Shown here piece by piece: positions 1 to 7,763 of a DNA stretch of 64,000 nt (position 1 is its first letter; each line of letters begins with the position of its first letter). The position numbers and the translations under genes are program-made. The stretch lies in NCBI RefSeq assembly GCF_902168175.1, contig NZ_CABHOU010000010.1, forward strand, positions 1 through 64,000. The letters run 5' to 3'. This stretch comes from an uncultured Chitinophaga sp. (GTDB lineage: Bacteria > Bacteroidota > Bacteroidia > Chitinophagales > Chitinophagaceae). The notes under the pieces are model-generated. The model was not told where the DNA came from. It searched no databases and was given only the letters and a program-made list of their open reading frames with translations.

Positions 1-40
1 GGATTTGATAATATGAGGGAGGGGAAATGCTAATTATTTA

Positions 41-145
41 AACCAGCCATTAAACTGGTTTAACCGGTGGTTAACCCCGGTTCACCATTCATTAAACCGG
101 GTTAACCAGCCATTACCCGCGGTTAACCGTTCATTTAGTTACCGG
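41..145. repeat. 21-bp tandem repeat, five copies
   Basis: Five consecutive units of exactly 21 bp can be laid out at 41-61, 62-82, 83-103, 104-124 and 125-145. Most begin AACCAGCCATT or a variant and end ACCGGGTT or CCGCGGTT, so each unit has AACC at one end and GGTT at the other and is itself partly palindromic. Copies differ at several positions. There is no spacer between units, which excludes a CRISPR array. The reading frame through the repeats is open but has no start codon, so I treat it as non-coding. Confidence 0.8.
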
Positions 146-156
146 ACGACCGCAAG

Positions 157-213
157 GATGATGCCCGCAAAAGCAGGCCCATATTGCGGTTTAGTGCCAT
201 TCGGGCGATGCGC
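157..213. repeat. diverged copy of the repeat-element tail
   Basis: This stretch matches the sequence just right of the inverted-repeat element, roughly 667-722. Both share GATGCCCGCAAAAGC, then a CCA-AT block, a GTTTAG/GATTTGG block with CATTC/CATCC, and finally CGATGCG. A weaker third relative lies at about 16432-16480. It looks like the flank of a lost or partial element copy. Confidence 0.5.
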
Positions 214-397
214 CTTGTCAACATGTACGAGGAGCAGTTGTGTATGGTATCACCAGCATTGTGAAGTAAATTCAATAACATTATTCAAAAAATATCCGCT
301 CTTAAACACAGGTCATCGCGAATGAAGTGAAGCAAACCGTCGCTACAGTCGAGCCTATACCACGTTGCCATTGTTGATCTGGCTGGCCTTCCCCCGA

Positions 398-662
398 CCG
401 TCATGGCGAGGAACGAAGCCATCTTCGTGCGCAGTCTTCGCTTAAGTAAAAGCACCGCACACGAGCAACGTTGGCGAAGCAATGCACTCACCAACCGTCG
501 TGGCGAGCAACAAAGCCATCCTCCGCACTAGTAAAAGCTTTGCGAAAGGCAGCGTACCAGTTACGAAGACGATGCGCATTGCTATTATTCAATGGCATGT
601 ACAAAGGACGTATCTCGAGCTAAGACTACGCACGAAGATGGCTTCGTTCCTCGCCATGACGG
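398..662. repeat. inverted-repeat element with 34-bp perfect ends (MITE-like)
   Basis: The left end 398-431 begins CCGTCATGGCGAGGAACG and is the exact reverse complement of 629-662, which ends CGTTCCTCGCCATGACGG. The interior (about 489-621) resembles the interior of the second copy at 16249-16426, sharing blocks such as GCCATCCTCCGC, AGTAAAGCTT-like and CGTATCTCG. A second, imperfect left end lies at about 489-520, so the copy looks nested or partly duplicated. No transposase is encoded. It could be a non-autonomous mobile element or a large palindromic intergenic repeat. I see no gene anywhere in 1-801. Confidence 0.7.
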
Positions 663-801
663 CCTGGGTGATGCCCGCAAAAGCGAGCCAACATTAGGAT
701 TTGGCATCCGTCGGACGATGCGTATCGTCCCTCCAGCACTAAAAATAGGCTGCCCCCTCACGGAAGCAACCTATTCTTCTAATTCCAGATCAAACGTTAT
801 C

Positions 802-1320
802 TTATGGAGTTACCCCTGTAATCGTAAACGTTCCCGAAAACGTTGGCTGACCAGGATAATATGGCCCGTTCACCGTACCCACCATCTGTGCCGAGAAGTT
901 AAACAACGTAGCCGTATTAGCGGAGTTTCTAACGGTACCGGTGCCAGTGTAGGTAGCCGTGTTTGTTGAGCCGGAGGAAGAACCGGTATGGCTAACCGCA
1001 TACGTGGAACCTGAATAGGTATAGGAATTAATCCCTACTCCAATGGTATACACTTTCGTGTACGCATAATTACCATTATAAAAATTATGCTCCAGGGTGC
1101 TGAAGACGGTGTAGTTCACCGTAAGTGTACCACCGTACGTGGGTACCGTGGCGGAGGCTGTCAAAGTGCCGGACGGGTAGGTATACTGTACGGTATAACC
1201 TGTACCACGACTGATCTGCGGCAGTAATTCAAAAATAGTGCGGCTTTTAGCACCAGCTTCATGGCAAACGGAGAGTAACACGCATAGCGATGCTATGAGC
1301 ATTTTTGAAACAATTCTCAT
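802..1320 (-). CDS. secreted hypothetical protein, Gly/Ser/Thr/Tyr-rich
   Basis: This 172-residue protein is of unrecognised family. Residues 1-24 form a clear Sec signal peptide: a basic MRIVSK start, a hydrophobic core and a small-residue end (HEAGA). The mature part is low in charge and rich in Thr, Ser, Gly and Tyr with alternating polar residues (for example TYTGTGTVRN), a composition typical of all-beta exported or surface proteins. It contains no cysteine after the signal and no lipobox or T9SS tail that I can see. It is alone on the minus strand, flanked by the repeat region downstream, so no operon partner suggests a role. The ATG start fits the signal peptide well. Confidence 0.65.
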   Translation of the reverse strand: MRIVSKMLIASLCVLLSVCHEAGAKSRTIFELLPQISRGTGYTVQYTYPSGTLTASATVPTYGGTLTVNYTVFSTLEHNFYNGNYAYTKVYTIGVGINSYTYSGSTYAVSHTGSSSGSTNTATYTGTGTVRNSANTATLFNFSAQMVGTVNGPYYPGQPTFSGTFTITGVTP

Positions 1321-1493
1321 GGGTTTAATTTATTAAGTGATTAAGAAAAAACGAGGTCCACAGCGGGCAGGGTCACGGGTTCAAAATAATAATGTTCACT
1401 AAACAACGACACGGGATTATTAACGTAATCAAATATATTAAACAGAATTGGAAATGGGTTTGCGTGAATTAACTGGTTGTGGACGGATTTTGT

Positions 1494-1598
1494 TCAAAGG
1501 TTCTTCTGAAAGATGAATGTTGCAAACAATAACACTAACCCCATGAGTATCGCAACGCCAACCAGGCCATTGCTGGACTCATTTCCCTTTATTATCAT
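1494..1598 (-). CDS. possible 34-residue single-pass membrane protein
   Basis: An ATG frame on the minus strand gives 34 residues: a short polar start (MIIKGNESSN), one uninterrupted hydrophobic segment of about 20 residues (GLVGVAILMGLVLLFATFIF), and a basic end QKNL before TGA. That layout is what a small inner-membrane protein looks like and is unlikely for random sequence, though a frame this short can arise by chance. It lies 83 bp beyond the end of the Sel1-like gene. A weak hairpin (AAAGGC/GCCTTT, 1600-1620) sits just before its ATG. No family is recognised. Apart from this frame, the 360-bp gap 1321-1681 shows nothing else. Confidence 0.4.
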   Translation of the reverse strand: MIIKGNESSNGLVGVAILMGLVLLFATFIFQKNL

Positions 1599-1681
1599 TT
1601 TAAAAGGCAGTCTAAAGCCTTTGAACAGCTATACTAAAAAAGGATCTGCTTCAAGAATGAGGTTACGTATCCTGATAATAA

Positions 1682-2122
1682 TCATTCCCCCTTCCCCTCA
1701 CTCCTGCTCAACCAAACCCTCGCCAGCTCCTGATCTGCCGCCACGCCCACACCATGATAAAAGCAACGGCCCACTTCATAAATAGCGCCCTTATCGCCCA
1801 GCAACGCTGCTTCCATATAATACAGAAAAGCCTGCCGCTCGTTTTTCGCCGTTCCCTGACCGGTTTCCAGCGAAACGGCCAGGTCGAAGTAGGCTTCGGG
1901 TATATCTCCTTCGATGGCAAACTGGAGGTACGGGATGGCCTGTTCGAAACTTTGCGCTACATGGATGCCTGACAAATGCCAGGAGGCGATCATGTAGGCT
2001 GCATCGTGATTGCCGGCGGAATGTGCGTCCTTTAGAAGGGTATATGCCGCTGTTAAATTTTCGCTCTTGTGCTCCCGCAAAAGTTTTACGGCTTCGCGGT
2101 ATATCTTTTCGTGCTTTTTCAT
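1682..2122 (-). CDS. Sel1-like (TPR-type) repeat protein
   Basis: This 146-residue protein is made largely of Sel1-like helical repeats. Three units are visible: about residues 37-73 (AAYMIASWHLSG...A..YLQFAIEGD), 74-110 (AYFDLAVSLETGQG...A..YYMEAALLGD) and 111-146 (AIYEVGRCFYHGVGV...A..WLSRSEG). Each has the Ala-x-x-x-Leu and Gly-x-Gly spacing of the family. Such repeats are protein-binding scaffolds. There is no signal peptide, so it is probably cytoplasmic. The partner and the function are unknown. The next gene upstream, a small membrane protein, is 31 bp away on the same strand and could be co-transcribed. Confidence 0.7.
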   Translation of the reverse strand: MKKHEKIYREAVKLLREHKSENLTAAYTLLKDAHSAGNHDAAYMIASWHLSGIHVAQSFEQAIPYLQFAIEGDIPEAYFDLAVSLETGQGTAKNERQAFLYYMEAALLGDKGAIYEVGRCFYHGVGVAADQELARVWLSRSEGKGE

Positions 2123-2153
2123 GTATGGTAACTTCTATCCGATTTTTAATTCT

Positions 2154-2552
2154 CTAACCGATCGCACTTAAAACTGCCAGATTTGCTGCTGTTAAAGTCA
2201 GCATAACAAATATCGAAATGAGTTGCAAAGTCAATCCGATTGATTCCGGATTATGAGACATATTCTCATAATCATTGCGATCGTAACAAACGTCAACATC
2301 TTCGCCAGGCAACGGAGAAATAAGCCGGTAGGAGGCGCTATCAACTTTATTGATCCCACCATCCATATCTCTGTATTCTACTACTATATTAAAAGGACCT
2401 TCCACTGATACAATTTTTCCAATAGTGTGCAGACCATCCTTTTGCAACCACTTTATTCTTCGAACCTCTAAAATAAGCGGCAGCAATAAAAACTTTACTG
2501 CCAGGATATCAACCACCAATAAAACAAGAGAGATAATTAGAATAGCATTCAT
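2154..2552 (-). CDS. two-TM membrane protein, DUF3592-like layout
   Basis: This 132-residue protein has a hydrophobic segment at each end (about residues 3-30 and 107-131) and a polar middle of about 75 residues. The middle contains alternating beta-type segments (TIGKIVSVEGPFNIVVEYRD, DVDVCYDR). A helix, extracytoplasmic beta domain, helix layout is that of the DUF3592 group, but I am inferring similarity of form only. The phrase PGEDVDVCYDRNDYENM resembles the conserved xPGExVxVxYdPxnp pattern of that group. Function is unknown. It is transcribed away from the KKDG-repeat gene, with a shared 140-bp upstream region. Confidence 0.6.
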   Translation of the reverse strand: MNAILIISLVLLVVDILAVKFLLLPLILEVRRIKWLQKDGLHTIGKIVSVEGPFNIVVEYRDMDGGINKVDSASYRLISPLPGEDVDVCYDRNDYENMSHNPESIGLTLQLISIFVMLTLTAANLAVLSAIG

Positions 2553-2692
2553 AGTATAGGTATTTCAACCGTTACGAAAATATATATTTTTCCTCGAGGT
2601 TGGCACTTCCGATTTTAATTCAATTTTAAGTCTTTGGCATGTTAATATTATAAAAATTAAATCTATCTTTCCACCCTAATTCCGAACATACT

Positions 2693-3022
2693 ATGAAAAA
2701 ATTACTGACTGCCGCACTGGCATTACTCCTTACCGTATCGTTCTCTTTCGCACAGGAAAAAAAGAAGGCTGACACGAAAAAGCCTGCTACTGAAAATGTG
2801 AAAAAAGACGGTACGCCTGATAAACGTTACAAGGAAAATAAAGAAACTGCTAAAACTGAAGGCCCGAAGAAGAAAGATGGCACGCCTGACAAACGTTACA
2901 AAGAAAACAAAGAAGCCAAAGTAGAAGGCCCGATGAAGAAAGACGGTACGCCTGACAAACGTTACAAAGAAAATAAAGACACTAAAAAGAAAGAAACACC
3001 GAAAGCTAAAAAAGCTGCATAA
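2693..3022 (+). CDS. exported Lys-rich protein with KKDGTPDKRYKENK repeats
   Basis: This 109-residue protein begins with a signal peptide of about 20 residues (MKKLLTAALALLLTVSFSFA, then QEKKK). The mature chain is very basic and carries three perfect copies of KKDGTPDKRYKENK, spaced 22 and then 21 residues apart and joined by short E/T/K/P linkers ending EGP. A Lys/Ala tail (KAKKAA) follows. Such a chain is probably disordered or only locally folded and would be periplasmic. I associate the DGTPDKRYKENK motif with small exported Bacteroidota proteins of unknown function; that is recall, not a search. A TATCTTTC sequence at 2664-2671 resembles the Bacteroidota -7 element. Confidence 0.75.
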   Translation: MKKLLTAALALLLTVSFSFAQEKKKADTKKPATENVKKDGTPDKRYKENKETAKTEGPKKKDGTPDKRYKENKEAKVEGPMKKDGTPDKRYKENKDTKKKETPKAKKAA

Positions 3023-3027
3023 AAAAG

Positions 3028-3049
3028 AAGCCGTCCCGCGGGACGGCTT
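3028..3049. terminator. palindromic terminator between convergent genes
   Basis: A perfect 22-bp palindrome built on AAGCCGTCCCG and its complement starts five bases after the stop of the repeat-protein gene. Short A and T runs flank it on each side, so it can serve that gene and the convergent uxuA. Confidence 0.8.
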
Positions 3050-3057
3050 TATAATTT

Positions 3058-4224
3058 CTACCAGCCTTCATTCTCTGCAATCCCCAACTCTAATCCTCTC
3101 AACTCTGCTAACCCACGTAATCTTCCAATAGCCGAATAACCCGGTACGCCTGTCTTTTGCAGATCGTCGAGCATCTGGTGACCATGATCGGGACGGAAAG
3201 GGATTTGATATGATAAGGATTGCTGCGTGCGCAGCAGCTCTTTCATTACAGCATACATATTCACACGACCGCCGAGGTGCGCATCTTCATAAAAATTACC
3301 TTCTGCTGTACGCGATACATTGCGCAAATGCGCGAAATGAATACGGCTGCCGAACTGTTTTACCATGGCAGGTAAATCGTTGTCAGGATTGGCACCCAAA
3401 GAACCTGTGCAGAAGCAAAGTCCGTTGGCCTTGCTTCCCGTGGCATCGAGAATAAACTGCAGGTCGGCCTGTGTACTCACAATGCGCGGAAGGCCCAGTA
3501 TATCGAACGGCGGATCGTCGGGGTGAATGGCCAGGCGGATACCGGCTTCTTCGGCCACAGGCGATACCTGCTCTAAAAAGTATTTTAAGTTATTCTGCAA
3601 CTGCTCACGACTGATGTTGTCGTACACCTCAATTCTTTCCAGCAGCGTGGCGGGCGTCAGTTTCTTTTCGCCGGGTATGCCTAATAGTATGGTGGTAACT
3701 AATGCATCTTTTTGGGAAGATGAATACTGCTTGTTTTTCTCCGCTGCTTTGGCCAGCGTGTTGTCATCGTAACTGGCTTCCGCATTTTTCCTTTTCAGGA
3801 TGTAGATATCGAACATCGCCAGTTCGGCCAGATCGAAGTACAGGGCTTTAGCGCCGTCGGGCATTTCGTAATCAACACTGGTGCGTGTCCAGTCCTGCAC
3901 GGGCATAAAGTTGTAAGTTAACACCGGTATACCACATGCCGCAATGTTACGGATGCTTTCCTGGTACTGCGCGATGTACTGTTGATAGTTGCCGCTGCGC
4001 GTTTTGATGTCTTCATGCACGGTAACGCTTTCCACAACATCCCATGTAAGCCCGGCAGCTTCTATTTTTGCTTTATGCTGACTGATCTCTGCGGCTGTCC
4101 ATACATCGCCGTGCGGTACGTGATGAAGTGCCGACACAATGCCCTGCACGCCTGCCTGGCGGATGTGTGCAAGGCTTACCTGGTCGTTAGGGCCAAACCA
4201 GCGCCATGTTTGTTTTAGTCTCAT
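3058..4224 (-). CDS. uxuA: mannonate dehydratase
   Basis: UxuA dehydrates D-mannonate to 2-keto-3-deoxy-D-gluconate (KDG) in the glucuronate branch of hexuronate catabolism. It is 388 residues long, usual for the family. Family hallmarks include the N-terminal MRLKQTWRWFGPND, the SALHHVPHGDVW block at 31-42, and metal-site candidates HPDDPP (234-239), CFC (270-272), H297 and RPDHGH (344-349), which in characterised enzymes bind Mn2+ or Fe2+. It lies 2 bp after the stop of uxuB, so the two form a tightly coupled operon. The gene order uxuB-uxuA makes a complete fructuronate to KDG segment. Confidence 0.96.
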   Translation of the reverse strand: MRLKQTWRWFGPNDQVSLAHIRQAGVQGIVSALHHVPHGDVWTAAEISQHKAKIEAAGLTWDVVESVTVHEDIKTRSGNYQQYIAQYQESIRNIAACGIPVLTYNFMPVQDWTRTSVDYEMPDGAKALYFDLAELAMFDIYILKRKNAEASYDDNTLAKAAEKNKQYSSSQKDALVTTILLGIPGEKKLTPATLLERIEVYDNISREQLQNNLKYFLEQVSPVAEEAGIRLAIHPDDPPFDILGLPRIVSTQADLQFILDATGSKANGLCFCTGSLGANPDNDLPAMVKQFGSRIHFAHLRNVSRTAEGNFYEDAHLGGRVNMYAVMKELLRTQQSLSYQIPFRPDHGHQMLDDLQKTGVPGYSAIGRLRGLAELRGLELGIAENEGW

Positions 4225-4226
4225 AT

Positions 4227-5036
4227 TTATACGCCTGAATAAATACTAAATCCACCGTCTACATTAATTACCTGCCCGTTTACAAATACGGAAGCATCAC
4301 TCAGTAACCATACCAGTGCGCCAATCAGTTCGTCGGGATTACCGAAGCGGCCTGCAGGTGTATTGTTAATTACTTTGCCGCCACGTTCTGTATAAGTACC
4401 ATCGGTATTGGTGAGCAGGGCACGGTTTTGATGCGTAACGAAGAAGCCGGGTGCGATGGCGTTCATCCTTACTTTATCGCCGAAGCGTAACGACATCTCG
4501 GTACTCATCCACTTTGTGAAATTATCTACCGCAGCCTTAGCCATTGAGTAACCCAGTACGCGGGTAATGGCCTGGCCGGCGGCCATCGATGATATATTTA
4601 CGATACTGCCGCCGTTCTTTACGATCACTTCACCGAAAATACGGGTAGGTAAAATGGTGCCGAACAGGTTCAGGTCAAAAGCCTTGCGCATACCATCGAT
4701 GCTAAAGCCGAACAGGTCATCGTTAGGGCCAATAATCGCTTCGGGCATATTACCACCGGCACCGTTTACCAGCCCGTCTATCCTGCCCCATTTCGCTAAC
4801 ACCTGGTCGCGGATGGCAGTTAAGGCGGCTTCGTCCAGCACATCTGCTGCAGCCGCTATAGCCTCACCGCCGTTTGCATTTACTTCGTCGGCACGTTGCT
4901 GTGCAATGTCGAGTTTACGGCCGATGAGTACCAGTTTGGCACCTGCCGTTGCAAGGCCGCTAACGAAGGCTTCGCCCAATACGCCGGTAGCGCCGGTTAC
5001 GATAATTACTTTGTTGTCGAGAGAAAACATTTTCAT
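4227..5036 (-). CDS. uxuB: SDR-type D-mannonate oxidoreductase (fructuronate reductase)
   Basis: This 269-residue protein is a short-chain dehydrogenase, expected to reduce D-fructuronate to D-mannonate with NAD(P)H. The Rossmann glycine motif TGATGVLG is at 14-21, NGAGG at 91-95, catalytic Ser near 149-150 and the Tyr-x3-Lys pair at Y163/K167. The SDR C-terminal signature PAGRFGNPDEL followed by VNGQVINVDGG is intact. E. coli UxuB belongs to a different (mannitol dehydrogenase) family; many Gram-positive and Bacteroidota bacteria use an SDR here. The assignment rests on the motifs plus the 2-bp spacing to uxuA. Start could be M1 or M3. The gene is 327 bp from the antiporter gene. Confidence 0.85.
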   Translation of the reverse strand: MKMFSLDNKVIIVTGATGVLGEAFVSGLATAGAKLVLIGRKLDIAQQRADEVNANGGEAIAAAADVLDEAALTAIRDQVLAKWGRIDGLVNGAGGNMPEAIIGPNDDLFGFSIDGMRKAFDLNLFGTILPTRIFGEVIVKNGGSIVNISSMAAGQAITRVLGYSMAKAAVDNFTKWMSTEMSLRFGDKVRMNAIAPGFFVTHQNRALLTNTDGTYTERGGKVINNTPAGRFGNPDELIGALVWLLSDASVFVNGQVINVDGGFSIYSGV

Positions 5037-5303
5037 ACGTGTTAATTTGCTGTTTCAGCAACCCTTCTAAGTGTTATTATTATTGTTGAAGCACCCCGTT
5101 ATGTGCGCAATTACTTTCTGCCATTAAGATACAAAGTAGTTTCGGACGATTTGCATAAACATTCGGCCACAGGCAACACTTCAAAAGTAATCGGCAAAGC
5201 AGCAAAATGAAAGTCGCTAACGCAGTTTAATCCCTAAACCCTTAAGTACAACGGTTGACTAAACAAGGTGTTGCGTATCGTCAGAACGACTATCTCCCCA
5301 AAT
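5037..5303. other. uxuBA upstream region
   Basis: No gene is visible in this stretch, which must hold the uxuBA promoter. On the minus strand a TACTTTG sequence (near 5133-5140) resembles a -7 element with one base missing. I see no copy of the TGCAAACGTTTGCA operator found elsewhere in the hexuronate region; the nearest resemblance is TTTGCATAAACATTCG at 5151-5166, which is not a good palindrome. Confidence 0.4.
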
Positions 5304-5336
5304 ACAAAGAGGCTGCTCATGATGCAGCCTCTTTGT
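5304..5336. terminator. terminator of the CPA2 antiporter gene
   Basis: A 13-bp perfect stem (5304-5316 with 5324-5336, ACAAAGAGGCTGC) encloses a 7-base loop. It lies 27 bp past the stop of the minus-strand antiporter gene. Confidence 0.8.
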
Positions 5337-5362
5337 AATCGTATTGTTGTAAAAGTTATGTG

Positions 5363-7618
5363 CTACTTTGGCTCCTGCTTCCTGGGTGCTTTCACGCGGA
5401 ACAGGGCAGGCATCCTTTTGGGATTACCCACGATCCAGGCGATATCGCCTTCCTGAAGCACCAGCGTACTGTCGGGATTAAGTATCCTGTCGCCATTACG
5501 TTCTATACCTACTACCAGTCCATGGCCCAGTTCGCGGATGCCGGACGAACGGATGGTTTTGCCCAGTATAGGCGCACCGGCCAGTAACTCGTAACTGCGC
5601 AACACCACTTCCGAACGGCGCTGCTCATCGTCCTGCCCCTGCAGGGGTTCCAGGAAGGCGCTAAACTTCTTCACCTGTTCATCGGTGCCAATTACGTCGA
5701 GCTTATCCCCGGGGTACAGGCGTTCGTCTTTGGCAGGCAAACTTAACATGAGTTTACCCCTTTCTATCATGGCTACGTTTACACCGTATTGTTCACGTAA
5801 ACCAAGTTCCATCAGGGTTTTACCGACTACGGGCGACTCGGCCCGTACCTCAAACGATGCCATATGGGCATCCCATGGAGCCAGCGCATTACGGCGGGCC
5901 TGTGCTTCGTTGGCTTTCGACTCGCGTTCGTTGAAGTTGCGGATAAAACGATTTTCGAGTTTATCATAGAATTTCTGGATCCTCTTAGAGAAGATCAGTA
6001 AGATCATGGCAATACCTAAAGTGGCGCCCAACGCTACATAAAACGAAAAGAACTGGCCTAATACAAAACCTACAAAAAACACCGCCAGTACTAATCGCGA
6101 GGTACGCAGGATGACAATGGGACCACGGTACTTCGACTGCTCCCACAACCTTGCTGTAATCTCTGAATGCACCTGCCGTACCGCCAGTGCCCAAAGGAAC
6201 GGCGACATGATCAGCAATGTAACGACTGCCACGCCGATGGTAACCCAGCCATTCCCGTCGAGCGTACGCTGTATTAACGGAAGCAGGTAAAACGACGATA
6301 CCAGTGTAATGGCCAGCAGTATCACCGAATAAATCACCACATTACTGAAATAACCACGCAGCACCCGCTGCCAGTCGCTCACCACAGAAATAGACTGCGC
6401 ACCGCTGCTGTAACGGGCTAACGCATCTCTCCATTTAGCGGGTAAATTTCTTTCTATCCAGTAATAAAAAGGTTCTGCAAATTTGATCAGGTAAGGGGTA
6501 GTAAAGGTGGTTAAGGCCGATACAGCTACAGCAATAGGATACAGGAAATCGCTGGTTACTTTTAAGGTAAGACCCAGTGTCGCAATAATGAACGAGAACT
6601 CCCCGATCTGCGCCAGGCTCATACCTGTTTGCACGCTCGACTTCAGCGGCTGCCCCGAAAGTAATGCGCCACCGGTGGAGCTTAACATCTTTCCAACAAT
6701 GGTAATACCTGATATCAATAACACGGGGCCGATGTATTCAACCAGCATTTTCGGATCTATCAGCATACCTACCGATACGAAGAAGATAGCGCCGAACAGG
6801 TCTTTTACGGATTTTACCAGGTGTTCAATTTTCTCTGCCTGCGTGGTTTCTGCTAAAATAGATCCCATAATGAAGGCGCCAAGTGCGGGCGAAAAACCTA
6901 CCTGCACGGCTAATATCACCATCAAAAAACAAAGCCCAAGGGAAGTAACCAGCAGGGTTTCTTCGCTCATGAGCTTTTTAGTTTTCTTTAATAAAGTAGG
7001 AATAAAGAAGATGCCACCCACAAACCACAATACAAGGAAGAAGATCAGTTTCAATACGGAGATGATCATTTCTGTACCGGCAAACTGCTGGCTCACGGCC
7101 ACGGTAGAAAGTAATACGAGCAATACGATGGCCACCAGATCTTCTACGATCAAAATCCCAAATACCAGCCCGGCAAACTTTTGTCCCTTCACCCCCAGTT
7201 CCTCAAATGCACGGATAATAATAGTGGTAGATGAGATGGATAACACGCCGCCGAGGAAGATACTGTCCATTGTTGACCATCCCAGCAACTTACCCGTACC
7301 GTATCCCAACCCCAGCATCACGATAACTTCCACTAAGGCTGTGATGGAGGCTGAACCTCCTACCTTCACCAGTTTTTTGAAGCTGAACTCCAAACCAAGA
7401 CTGAACAGCAGGAATATCACCCCTATCTCTGCCCATACTTTAATATTTTCTTCGTCAGATATACTTGGAAAGAACTGGAAATGTGGTCCCACGAGGAACC
7501 CGGCTATCAGGTATCCTAATACGAGCGGCTGCTTTAATTTCTTAAATATAAGGGTGGTTAACGCTGCCGAACATAATATTAAGCCGAGATCTATAACAAG
7601 GTGCGGGAGATGAATCAT
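5363..7618 (-). CDS. CPA2 cation:proton antiporter, KefB/YbaL-like, with two RCK_C domains
   Basis: This 751-residue integral membrane protein has a typical CPA2 (Na_H_Exchanger) domain over about residues 1-385: N-terminal LGLILCSAALTTLIFKKLKQ, then LGYLIAGFLVGPH, GLEFSFKKL, and GFSPALGAFIMGSILAET in the core. A second hydrophobic block with four or five helices spans about 415-560. The cytoplasmic tail carries two TrkA-C/RCK_C-like domains (about 590-655 and 670-740; both have the x-G-K-T/x-P-G-D or Q-E-G-D pattern). No RCK_N Rossmann domain is present, unlike E. coli KefB/KefC, so control by NAD or glutathione adducts is not expected. It probably exports K+ or Na+ in exchange for protons. 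It sits between uxuBA and the pectin genes without clear functional link. Confidence 0.85.
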   Translation of the reverse strand: MIHLPHLVIDLGLILCSAALTTLIFKKLKQPLVLGYLIAGFLVGPHFQFFPSISDEENIKVWAEIGVIFLLFSLGLEFSFKKLVKVGGSASITALVEVIVMLGLGYGTGKLLGWSTMDSIFLGGVLSISSTTIIIRAFEELGVKGQKFAGLVFGILIVEDLVAIVLLVLLSTVAVSQQFAGTEMIISVLKLIFFLVLWFVGGIFFIPTLLKKTKKLMSEETLLVTSLGLCFLMVILAVQVGFSPALGAFIMGSILAETTQAEKIEHLVKSVKDLFGAIFFVSVGMLIDPKMLVEYIGPVLLISGITIVGKMLSSTGGALLSGQPLKSSVQTGMSLAQIGEFSFIIATLGLTLKVTSDFLYPIAVAVSALTTFTTPYLIKFAEPFYYWIERNLPAKWRDALARYSSGAQSISVVSDWQRVLRGYFSNVVIYSVILLAITLVSSFYLLPLIQRTLDGNGWVTIGVAVVTLLIMSPFLWALAVRQVHSEITARLWEQSKYRGPIVILRTSRLVLAVFFVGFVLGQFFSFYVALGATLGIAMILLIFSKRIQKFYDKLENRFIRNFNERESKANEAQARRNALAPWDAHMASFEVRAESPVVGKTLMELGLREQYGVNVAMIERGKLMLSLPAKDERLYPGDKLDVIGTDEQVKKFSAFLEPLQGQDDEQRRSEVVLRSYELLAGAPILGKTIRSSGIRELGHGLVVGIERNGDRILNPDSTLVLQEGDIAWIVGNPKRMPALFRVKAPRKQEPK

Positions 7619-7707
7619 TTATTTTTCCAGTTTTTACACATTTCCATTGGCAATACTACCAACCCCTAAAATAAGTAAAATCTGGCGGTGGGCAAAGGCG
7701 AAAACAG

Positions 7708-7735
7708 CAGAGGGATGACAATGGCCATCCCTCTG
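7708..7735 (-). terminator. terminator of the DUF2264 gene
   Basis: A 10-bp stem CAGAGGGATG / CATCCCTCTG with an 8-base loop lies 29 bp downstream of the DUF2264 stop. On the minus strand it is followed by CTGTTTT. Confidence 0.7.
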
Positions 7736-7763
7736 TTGCATAAATGCCCGTAAACAGGGCTCA

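Noticed and set aside
482..969. Overlapping open frames of 71 and 125 codons in the repeat region
   Set aside because: They translate the inverted-repeat element and the antisense of the secreted-protein gene. No coding-like composition.
1513..1785. Plus-strand frame of 90 codons
   Set aside because: It overlaps the Sel1-like gene antisense, is Pro/Ser/Ile-rich without family features, and lies over the better small minus-strand frame.
6507..7613. Plus-strand frame of 368 codons antisense to the antiporter gene
   Set aside because: The opposite strand encodes a clear CPA2 protein; the long frame is a shadow caused by codon bias.
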